Positions 14,001-26,246 of a stretch of 64,000 bases of DNA are shown here, in pieces; position 1 is the first letter of the stretch, and every line of letters begins with the position of its first letter. Source of the stretch: Sebastes aleutianus (Eukaryota; Chordata; Actinopteri; Perciformes; Sebastidae). The DNA is taken from positions 14,876,596-14,940,595 of the forward strand of contig CAKAKS010000013.1 of the NCBI GenBank assembly GCA_916700875.1, given 5' to 3'. The position numbers and the translations under genes were made by a program. The notes beneath the pieces were generated by a model, which was not told where the DNA came from, did no database searches, and saw nothing but the letters and a program-made list of their open reading frames with translations.

Positions 14001-17000
14001 CAGGTTGAGACTGTTGAATGGACTTGATAGCAATGCTGGCTGGCCTTCACACACCTCAGACTACACAAAATCATGCACAAAAATTAACATATACATATGG
14101 TATGAGCAATACACTAATAACAGCAATATTAACATCACAAGTAGCTCAAAACTACAGGTACCTTTGGCCCAAGATGTTTTTTACTATTTCATATTGAGGT
14201 TTGAGAGCAATTGAACAATATGTTTATGGTTAAAATGTTGTGTATGTACGCATGTAAAGTGGGGGAAATAAGTATTAAACATATTTCCAAAGCAACTATT
14301 CACATGAAATTTGTACTAGACATTGGTATTAACTCAATTAAACAACACAGATAAAGAAATTGTAACAATTGGATCTGCTCAGAGCCATCTTTGGAGCGAC
14401 AATCTCCTTATCTTTTGCTGATAAGTATAAAACAATGGCTGTTTTGTTTGGAAAGGTGATTGCAAAAAAGTTAATCTTGCTAGTGTGGAAAATGGACTTT
14501 GAACCCACGTATGATTTGTGGTTGAGAGAAATAGCAAAGACATTACATCTGGAGAGACTGAGATTTTATAGTGAAGATAGAGGAAGAGTGTTTGATAAGA
14601 TCTGGGACCCTGGACTGAATTATTTCAGGGTGAGGACGAGTGTGTTGTGTCCAATGTAAAGCACCTTGCTGTGTGCCTTTTTTTACTATGTATATGCACT
14701 TTCATACTTTTAAAAGAAAAACTGCTTTGCATTTAATTTAATTATGACTATGGTTATTGTTATGACCTAGGATGTGCCGTTTGCATGTGTGTTTTGTTTG
14801 TTTGTATTCCTGCTATGCTCTCAAAAATAATACACATATTAAAAAAAAAAAATTGTAACATTCCAATCCATAAAAAAGTTATGTGCAATAAAGTGGAATG
14901 AAACAGGAAAAATATTGAACATGAATACTTAGTGGAAAAGCCTTTGTTAGAATACTTATTTCCCCCACTGTATTCGTTTGCGTATGTGGAACCTGGGACT
15001 CTGGAGGTCCGGTGTCGCCGGCTGGGCTGTGTGTCTTTGAGGGAACTGAATCCGGGTCTATCCCCTTGGAGTCCTGGGTGGAGGAGGACAGAGGGATGGG
15101 GATGAAGGTGGAGGTCTCTGGGGCCCCTCGCTCTGTTTCCTGGGGACTCACTAGAACATCACCAAACAGGAACACAGTTAATACTGCTTGCACTGTGAGG
15201 AAATTTTAACCTTGTTTAATCCAGACATAATAATAAGACTATTCAGAGCACGGAGATGGACCAGTCTATAAGCATATACAATCTGTTTTCAAATTTAAAG
15301 GTGCAATGTGTAGGATCTGGCGACATCTAGCGGTGAGGTTGCAGATTGCAAAGAACTGAAAAATGGCTCTGTCTAGCGCCAGTGTTTGTTTTGACTGCGG
15401 TTGGTCTGTAGAAACGTTGGGCCTGGTTGCTATTCGATCTTTCGGAGGTTGTGGCTGGCTCAGTTTTAAAGGCAGAGTGAAGATACTGGCATCATATGAA
15501 ACTAAAAAAAACTAAGAAATCCATTGGTACCAACTGTGTCACACTTGGTATGTCACGAAGAACACTAAATAACTGGCACATGACCATTTTCAAAGGCATC
15601 CCTTGACCTCTGACCTCCAGATATGTGAATGAAAATGGGTTCTATGGGTACCCACGAGTCTCCCCTTTACAGACATGCCCACTTTATGATAATCCCATGC
15701 AGTTTGGGGCAAGTCATAGTCAAGTCAGCACACTGACACACTGACAGCTGTTATTGCCTGTTGGGCTGCAGTGTGCCATGTTATGATTTGAAATATTTGT
15801 CATTGTTTTGTGTTGTTAACTGATTTCCAATACTAATCATATACATACATTTGCACAAAGCAGCATATTTGCCCACTCCCATGTTGATAAGAGTATTAAA
15901 TACTTGACAAATCTCCCTTTAAGGTACATTTTGAATGGATAAAACTATGGACTATCATGCGATTAAATATTTTAATCGATTGAGAGTCTTAATACTTATT
16001 AATATTATATTCCATTTTGGCTGATAGATCCCCCTAAATGCTGCAAATTGTTCCTTTAAAAAGTAAAAATTTAAATATTTAAATACAAATTAAAACTTCA
16101 CAAAAGGCTGAAAATCTTGAGTGTTCATGTGTTTTAAGGGCAATACCTCTGTATTCTCCTGTGGGACCATAGAAACTGTATGAGAGGTGGATTCCATTGT
16201 CCAACACTGCTGACAGGGAGCCCTGCTTCTCTCTTTTCATCTCCACAGACTCTGACACTGAAAAGGACACACACACAGAAGCACTTGTTCATCAGTATTA
16301 TCCATTAATGACATTAAAATGTTGCAAGGATGGATGAAAAGAATCCTAAAATGACGAAACAGGCCCTCAGGACACAGGGCGCTGCTTAATGCCTGCAGTA
16401 TTATCAGCATCTTTACCTTTAAATTCTTCTTTTTTGTCACGTGTTTCTTTGTCTTGGGGCTGCAGGGGAGGTTTTTCTGGACGAACAACAACTTGGTTGA
16501 TGTGTGTGTAGAAACGATGCCCATCCTTCTTCACAGCCACTTTCATTAGGCTGGAACCTGGAGCGAATACAGTAGAAAACCCATGGGCGCATGTGGAAAA
16601 TCACCACTGGGCATCAGTGATGAATAGCTGAGCTTCACATTGCTTTTCATGAACAACCTGACTTACAGTGAATGACTTTCCCAATTACACAGCACAACAA
16701 ATACATTTTGTGCTTTAGACGCAGATTTACCTTCAACATAGCTGACATTGTCCACAGTGATGTGTCCGCCGTCTGAAGGGAAAAGGTACTGGCAACGACC
16801 TAACACGTGGATCAACTGTCCATCCATGTTGTAGCCTGTGAAACCCTACACATCACACACCCGTTGAGTGTTGTTATGATTATTTTTCAGCATCCCTCTG
16901 TTTCAGACAGACAGAACTGATCATCTACAATGTATATTCTGCTGTTTATTTTCAGTGTGCCCTCACATTGCAGGGCTCCTCTGTCGGATGCGGTTCCTCG

Positions 17001-20000
17001 TTTTCCACCACAGGGGGCGCTGTGGTAGTAATGGGGTCAGTGGAAGTCTTGGGTGAGCCGTCTGCTGTCTCTGCTCTGCTCTTCTCGTCGCGAGGCGAAG
17101 TTTTACGTTTCTTATTGTCCGTCGACGTGGCCTCCTCCTTTTGCTGCTTGTCACTCTGTGAATTCTCCTTCTTTGATTTCTTGACCATCTCCTCCTTCAG
17201 CTGGTCCTGCTCCAACTTCCAGGCCTGTAACACATTAATATACACTGCAGTCATTGCTGTACCAGTGCTGACCTGTCCATGAATGCATATATAATGAAAT
17301 ATAGTGTAGTAAGGCTCTCCGTCATTCTGTATTGCTTTCAAATATTTATTCTCCTGTAGATAAACTTTTCTCATTTATTGTTATCTCGTTTCAACCTATA
17401 TCTATGGTAATAACAACCAATTTGACCCAACATTCTCTGTCAGAACATTCAGCAAGCATCTAGCGTTTCAACTTAATTGTTTTGAATCTGAACCATCACG
17501 GAATTCACTACCTACTTCTTCTTCTCCTTTGGTTTTGCTGGCAGACTACTTTACAAGGAATACTGGATATTAAACCTGTTTAAATAAAGCCCTTTAAACC
17601 TGTAATTGTTTGTCCCCCATCTCTAACAGACAAATCTGCAAAATCTAAAGATTTCAGAAAACAATAATAATAGGCCATGTAATTAACCCTAAGAGTTAGA
17701 CCCGTTTTTTCTCTTTTTTGGGAGGGGGGACAGGAGGTCTGTAGGGAAAATAGCAGGTCAGCAGTATATATATAAATTGTGAAAGTGTATAAAGGCTTAG
17801 AACATTATGATGGAGGTATATGCTCTATTATGCCTCATAAGTTGTTGCAGCAATTTTGGGGTTGCACAAAACTGCAATCAATTAACAACACAAAACAATG
17901 ACAAATATGCTCAAATCATAACATGGCAAACTGCTGCCCAACAGGCAACAGCAGCTGTCAGTGTGTCAGTGTGCTGACTTGACTATGAATGGCCCCAAAC
18001 TGCATGTGATTATTATAAAGTGGGCATGTCTGTAAAGGGGAGACTCGTGGGTACCCATAGAACCCATTTTCATTCAAATATCTTGAGGTCAGAGGTCAAG
18101 GGATGCCTTTGAAAATGACTATACCAGTTTCTCAAAATTTAGCCTAACTTAAGCGTTATTTAGCCCCCTTCCCGACAAGCTAGTATGACAGGATTGGTAC
18201 AAATGGATTCCTTAGGTTTTGTAGTATTTTATGGGTGCTGAGTTGAAATTTAGGTGTGTTTAAGCACCCCTAAAAACAGTCTAAAATCGCCACTGGATCA
18301 GGTTTAATTTAGCTGTCCCTCCAGATTTCTGTAAAGGGTCCAAAGAGTCCAACACAGAGCCGACTGTGAAAGTGAATGTTTCAGTTGGTACTGACTTTAA
18401 GGGAGCCTTTCCTGATGACTGGCTCCAGAGTGTCCTCCTCCACCTCCTCTTCTGCAGAATCTGTAGCCTTTTCATCTAGTCCAGGAACAAAACAAACATT
18501 GTATTTGTATGGTGGGTAAGTATAGTCACATTGCCAAAGCTTTATGTTGGTAAGCTACAGTACCTTTTGGAGACTCAGCAGGGCTGAGATTGCTGAGTTG
18601 CATTGCCTCTCTTTTCAATTCTTCCTCTTTTGTCCAATCCAAAATGGTATCTGCCACATGCTCCAGGTACTTCCTATCAGAGGGTAACAATGACTTTTAA
18701 AGTCTATGTAACACTCCACATACAGGATACGCTATTTCACTAGTCGGGTTACACTGTATATGCTACAGACTGATAAAAGAAAGAGTCTAGATATTCTAGT
18801 TTGCTGAGGTCATACTGTATAAAAGAAAACACCTGAAAATGTGAAGTTGCATTCTGACCTGAACTTGACATCAGTGTGAAGGGCTACATCCCAGGACTCA
18901 TTGCACTGGCGATAAGAGCTCATTGGATTGTGACAAAAAATGTACAGGATGTTATTATGACTTCCCCTGAAGGTGTCCAAGCAGCAGTATTCTTCTGAGG
19001 CTAACTGGAGTACCTACACATAAAAAAATTGCATGTGTAAAATTGAAAGAACATGAAAAATACGAGGGGTTTCAATCCAACAATTTGCGTTTTTAGCTGA
19101 AATATGATTATCATGGTGTTTTAACCTTGAAAAAAAAAAGGATTAGACAGGTCACCTGTGGGAAGATGGAGGCATTGTGGTGTTCAGCGTAGTGGAAGTC
19201 AAACAGAGATCTCAGCCTACAACTCTGAATGTCAGATAAGTCCAGCTGGCAACGCGCTCTCCCACTGATCTGCTGGAGGAGAATCAGAACAAATTTATTC
19301 TTTTATAGCGTACAAAAAAAATGTGAGTAGCTACAGTGGTATGAACATAGAAACAATACCTCTGTGTTACCAGGATCTTCAGTGACAAATGTCGGATCTA
19401 CAGAGGAAATAAATTATGAGGTATGGCACTTGTTGAGTAGGACATACAGTTGAGAGAAGCTATCAAGTTTCTTAAGTTGCACCTTATAATATACTATATG
19501 TGAGCCAAAGTTCACAGTAATTGAATTAACCAACATAGCAAGAGACCTTTAGTCCGTAGGTTATTAAGCTGCTGTTTAGCGTAGGATAGCGGGTCGTCCC
19601 AGGGGATTATTGAGGGTGTCTGTTGCTGTGCTGGTTCCAGTGTTTCCAGTGGCCCAGTAACATTCAGTAGTAAGCTATTTTGGTCCAGCTTGGTCAGTGG
19701 CATACTCTCAAACACACTCTGATGAATCAAACGCTCCGCTTCCGGCCATAACACAATATCTGTGGGATATCAAAACATCACTATAAGTAATTCCCTATTT
19801 GGATCAATACTGTCGTGAAACATGACTATAAAAACTCTGAAAACACTAAGGTGTGCGCCTCTGAAAGGTAGCTGGTTTCTGACCATCTGTGCAGTAGTGT
19901 TGGAGCTGCTGTTTCATTGTCATCCAGCAGGAGTTGCTGTTTCTATGCTGAGCTGCAGAGTGGATCAGCTCCCACACTGGAGACCGCCTCATCATGGACG

Positions 20001-20911
20001 ACTCCACCTCTGCTGGATCAAAACCGTGAACCGCCTAAGAGGGACACACACACACAAACACACAGTATATGAATACATTTCTAAAAAAATAAGGTCAAGA
20101 TTACATTAATTATATGGTCTATTTTGAACTAAAATGGCAAATTCCACATGGACAATGAAAAAGAATCAATTATACACAACTGTAAACATGAAAAAAAAAT
20201 CTACTTGCACTGATATCCCTCAAGCGCAGTGCCATCTCATTATGGCGTCTGATAACCAGAGGGTGCTCAGACTTCTTCTGCGTCTCCTCTGCTCCAAACT
20301 TCTCAACTAGCCTCTAACAAAAAGAGAATGAAACAGACACAAATGACTGATTAATTTAATTCTGTGAAGAGTGTGTCTGAACACTCTGGAGTCATAGGGC
20401 GCACAAACATTACACACCATACCTCCATACCGGGGTTTGGTGGTCAGAGAAACAAGTGAAAGAAAGGAAAATATATACCATGCAATGCAAATTGTCCATG
20501 TGACCCCAGTTGATTGAGTCAGGTGGTTTCTGTACTGTAAATGTTGAATTTTTTCATGTCATAATCCATCGATCATTGTAAGAAATACTTTTTTTTTTTC
20601 AAAGATCTTTTTATTAATTGTCAATAATCAGTAGAACAGTCACCATGCAGGGAAAGTTAATTTTTTGTTTTTCTGAACAACACTCACCTGTGACACAACA
20701 CATCAATCATACCTGACAACAATACACACAGACAGCCACAGCTGGCCAGGACATAAGACATAACTGATTCTCAATCATGGATACATAAAATTCAAATTGT
20801 AGAAAATACAGGGAGAGTATCCGCAAATAAGTCATGAAATAATAACAATAATAAGTGAACAAATAAATAAAAAACAATAATAAAAAAAATAATAAGAATA
20901 AGAATAATACA

Positions 20912-20951
<40 letters not shown>

Positions 20952-23900
20952 AATAATAATAATAATAATAATAATGTTTATTATTATTATTATTAATAAT
21001 GAATAAATAAAAAAGGGAAAAAGAAGATACTACTACTGGCTACTCAGAGATTACTGTAGTGGGTTTCTCAAAAAATGACAAAAAGGGGCCCCACACTCTC
21101 TGTTCCCCGGGTAGTATAACGGATTTTCTCTAAATTCATACAGGACATAATGTCTCTGATCCAATGTGAGTGGGAAGGAGGGGCAGAATCCTTCCACTTA
21201 AGTAAGATAGCTTGTCGAGCTAATCAATAGGTAAAAGCCAAGACGTTCAGTTTTGCTTTGGGCAAGTTGAAGTCTGGAGCGATGCCAAAAATGGCAGTCA
21301 AGGGATTTGGCTCAATTTGATGGTGAAGGGTTTCAGAAATAGTACCTTAGGCTGATGTCCCAAATTTGGTCAAAAGGGGACATGCCCAGTAACTGTGGAG
21401 GAGTGATGCAGGTGCCCTTTTACATTTATCACATGTAGGGTCCACGTCAGTGTACATTTGAGCTAATTTTGTTTTAGATATGTGGATACGATGAACTACT
21501 TTGAATCAAGGTGGAAATGCATCCAATACATCAAACTACGAATATTTGCTGCCCAGTAATAGTATTGAAAACTGGGCAGAGCCATTCCCCCCACTTGCTT
21601 GGGTCTTTGAAGGAATGCTTTCCGTAACCGAGGGTGATTGCCATTCCAAATGTCAGATGTAATTAAAGTGTCAAGGGCCTTAAAAAAGGATTTGGGGATG
21701 AAAATGGGGAGATGCTGGAAAAGATAAAGAAATTTTGGAAGCAGTGTCATTTTAATTGAATTTATTCTTCCAATAAGGGACAAAGACAGAGGGGACCATT
21801 TAGATAAAATTTGTTTTGCTTGAGCAAATAGACTAAGGAAATTTGATTTGAATAAGTTATTGAATTCCCTAGTGACACATATCCCAAGATAGCTAAAGTG
21901 TTCTTTCACCACCTTCAATGGCAGATTTTTATAGTTAAGTTTAAGAGCTTCCTTATTAATTGGAAAGAGTTCGCTTTTATTTAGGTTAAGTCTATATCCC
22001 GAGAACTGACCGAAAACCTCCAACAAACTGAGGGCTTCTGGTAAAGAAGTGGCTGGTTTTGAAACAAACAGAAGTAAGTCATCTGCGTATAACGAGACCT
22101 TATGCTCTACTCCTCCCCTCCATATCCCCTGTAGCCGCTTATTGCTACAAATTGCAATTGCAAACGGCTCAATGGCAATAGCGAAAAAGGAGCGGACTCA
22201 AAGGGCAACCCTGCCGGTCCAACGGTGTAAGTCAAAATATTTAGAGTAATGATTATTTGTTAATACAGAGGCAGAAGGACGTGTGTACAGCAGTTTGATC
22301 CAGGAAGAGAAAACAGGACCAAAACCAATACTCTGTGCAATACTCTGGCATTAATATTGCATTTGTACTGTAGATTTCAAGAAATATTCTTATTTATTGT
22401 ATTCTTGCATTTATATTTCACACATTTAATAGATCCCACTTCTCAGCATTTTGTATTTACTTATTTACACTTTGGTTTTAAATTATGTGTTCGATGTACA
22501 TACGTATTTGTACATATTTCTTATATTTTTCATTTATCTATTATTTTTATTATTTATTTATATTACTCCATATATTGTTATATATTGTATTAGTATGTAC
22601 ATAATTTATATTTTACATAATCCTTTATTTCAATTTTTCGCATATTTCTTTATACTTATATATAAGAGCCACTGTAACATCCCAATTCTGATTGTACTGT
22701 ATGTTAGCTACATTATTGTGATTATAGCACCATCTGTTGGACTTATATTGTATGTATTTCTAGCCCAGCTATGCTCTACAGTATATGTAGTTATGGTAGT
22801 ATGCAATAAAAATCATATTTCCCTTCGTAATAATGCTACAAACCAAAGAAAAGTGGGAAGAAACGGATTTCAGTCTATTTATAATTTTTTTGTGTATGTA
22901 CATCTGATAGCCTTACAAAACACCAAAACACTTTAATCCTAATCCGAGTAAGGCCTTCAATTCTCTAAGTAAAGCCTTTTTGGCACTTCTTGATACTTCT
23001 GTTTTTTCTCAGTTTGTGCATGAACCTACTCTCTGCAGCGGTCACACCCTTGACTTGATTCTATCACGCGGGATGGAGCTTTCTGTTCTGACGGTCTCAT
23101 CACTTTCTAATTAAATGTGAAGTGACACTAGTCTGCCCTTGTAATGTTGGTTCTGATGTATTCAACACTCGTATTGGTCCTTTAACTGCACTTGGTGAGC
23201 GATTGCCTGTGGTCTTGGCTCATTTCACTGCAGCGACGGGCCCTGAAAATTGTACCAGTGACTTCAACACAGCCCTTTATAGTCTCCTGGATTCAGCTGC
23301 ACCTCTTTCTACCAAAACAAGACGGTCGAAGAGGGCTACACCCTAGTTCACTGATGAAACACATGCTCTTAAGTAGGCCTGCAGGTGAAGGGAACAGAAA
23401 TCTAAACTGGAAGTTTTCAACCTCTCACGTCACAAGTGTGTATTAAATTACAAGCGTGTTCTGAAAACCAGCCGTTTGTTAACTAATCACCCTTTACGGC
23501 TCATGATGTTTTTTAGACTTTTTCTGCCCTCCAAAAAAATATTTTCTCATCTCCAGCAAACTTCTGTAATATCAGTTAAGAAACCACACCTTGTCCAAGC
23601 CCAGGGTCTCTAAATAATTATTAACCAGTCTCTAACATTCCACTCTTTTCAAAAGTACTACAAAGTGTTATGTCTCAGCAAATTACAGCTGCGACATACC
23701 AGTATTGTGAACCTTTTCAGTCTGCTTTCAGGGCCCGTCATTCCACTGAAACTGCACTTCCTAAAGTAGTGAATGATCTTCTGCTTACTATGCATTCAGA
23801 CTTTACATCTGTAGTTCTATTACTGGACCTCAGTGCGGCTTTTGACACCACAGATCGTTTGCATTGCATCTCTCTAACCCTTGTTTGTTTGTGTCCCTCA

Positions 23901-25586
23901 ATCATATGAGCATCCAAGCTGTGTGCCTATCTCCCATTCTCTCTCTCTCTCCCTATTTTCTCCTCGTCCTCTGTTTTCACTCAGGCTTCTCTGTGCTGGA
24001 CTATCAGCCATCCTGGGACCTCTCATTTTAAAATGGAAAAGGGATAAAAAGGACTCTTGATGTTAAATCAGGAGGAACAACATAAGACATGTCTCAAGTT
24101 TTAAGATCATGCTCTTCACGGTGAAAACATTCCTAGGGTTGTATGATGAAATATAACAACAGCAAAAGGGAGAGCAGACCCATTCACTCTCACTTGCTTT
24201 GTCTACACTCATGAAAGCCCGCTTTACACCCTCCCCCGGTTACGTCACATCTAAGCCCACTCTCAACGTGACAGTGGAGCTGGCGGGGATTGGCTCAAGT
24301 GCTCCAGTGGGCTAGCCCTTCCCACTGAAACACAAGCCACTTATTTCAGCCCCTCCTGCCGCCCCGAAAAGAATGTGTTGCATTGGCCGGGAATCGAACC
24401 CGGGCCTCCCGCGTGGCAGGCGAGAATTCTACCACTGAACCACCAATGCTACATATATCTGCTCTTAAGACTCTAAATTTTTGTAGTTCTGTTGGCTATC
24501 ATATACTCCACACATGTTAGAGATAGGTAGGTATGTGTGTTTTGGTGCATACCTTCTTGTCCTCTTCATTCTGTGCTGTTGTCAGCAAGCTGTTTAACAT
24601 GTGACTTCTCTCATCTTTTGTGTGTACCAGAGGCAGGAAGCTTTGGAGCATGAAGCTGACCAGCTCATAGTCTAACCCGGGACCACTGTGAGGTTTGGGT
24701 TCCTCAGCCACACGGGACAGGGTGGACAAAGACTGCTCTGTTGAAATCACCACCTAAACACACAAATGCACAGATATGAGGGGAAAAGCGTTAACCACCC
24801 AAACAAGGCCATACTACACAGGTTTTTTCACATGACATCTGGCTAATTTCAGAGAACAAAGAGTACAAATTTCTAATTTTTGCCTTATTCAAAGGTTTTC
24901 AGTTAGATATTATCTTGATCACAAAAGCACTCTGCTGACTATATCTATATCTATATCTATATCTATATATATATATCACAATTTGTTGATGTCACACATA
25001 GATAATGAGGGACCAATTTCAAACAATCTAAAACTTGGCCTGACTACACACTACACATCCACACTCATAATACGCATAAAGACCTGTTCCAGCATACAGT
25101 GCACGATTAGAGGCACGGAGCAGGCTTCAGGGGGAACCAGGCCGAGTAGGTTGCCATAGTAACGCATGTCCACATCTGTGGAGAGAGGAGGCAGCTCGAT
25201 ACCTGTCCACAAAGTAGAGAGGACAAAAGGGAATGGATAGTTTGTCATACTAGTCTTGAGTTTTGCAAGCATGTGGCAAAAATACATGATTAAAGAGAAA
25301 GGTTTTACCTAGGTCCGGTGGGCTTTCCTTCGGCTCTGATTTCTTCTTGGAGCGTGGAGTCAGGGGGAGAGGGGTCGGCACAACCTGGCACAAGAAACAC
25401 ACACAAAGGAAGATATTTTAACTATACACCCAATATCCAGCCACTTCATTACTGTTCACTGCGGAGGTAACACTGCCACTCTAAATTCCACTGGTTGAGG
25501 CGGCCTATAAAGACATTGATTCCAGTTAAAGAATCAGGGTCCAGAGAGGGGATATTGCACAATTGTTTTGTTTATTTGTGTGTGTA

Positions 25587-25633
<47 letters not shown>

Positions 25634-26199
25634 AATAGTTTTACATTTTCAATTTAATTAATTTTAGTGTGATTTTTGTATTTCATTTTAGTTTAGTTTT
25701 AGTTAGTTTTCAGAGTGCATATGCTAGTTTTAGTTTAGTTTTACTTTATTGGAAAGGTTAGCTTTCGTTTTTATATATATTTGTTTATATATATAGTTTT
25801 ATAATGTCTCAAGTATGTAGCTACATATACATACAAAATACATGGTTGGAGAACTGTGTAAGAATGGCCATAATGTTTGTTTAATCTTCACACTACTTGA
25901 GTGTACAGTCTGAAGCCATGGCGGCACAGCGCCATCTCCTGGTCAAGTCCTTTCAGTTTTAGTGATTCAACAAGATATGATGGAAATTCATGCTGTTTCT
26001 TTTATTGGCAGTGATATATTATAGCTAAAAAAAAAACTAAAACTGAAATCAATTCACATTTTTATTAGTTTTTTTAACCAGGCAATATCATTTCAGTTTA
26101 GTTTTAGATTTTTCTTAAAGGATTTAATTTTAATTAGTTTCAGTTCACTAACACTACTTTTCACTGCTTATTTTCGTTTTAGTTTACTATAATAACCCT

Positions 26200-26246
<47 letters not shown>

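Noticed and set aside
22357..22936. Tyr/Ile/Phe-rich frames of 78 and 161 codons
   Set aside because: AT-rich repeat tail sequence without protein-like composition or similarity.
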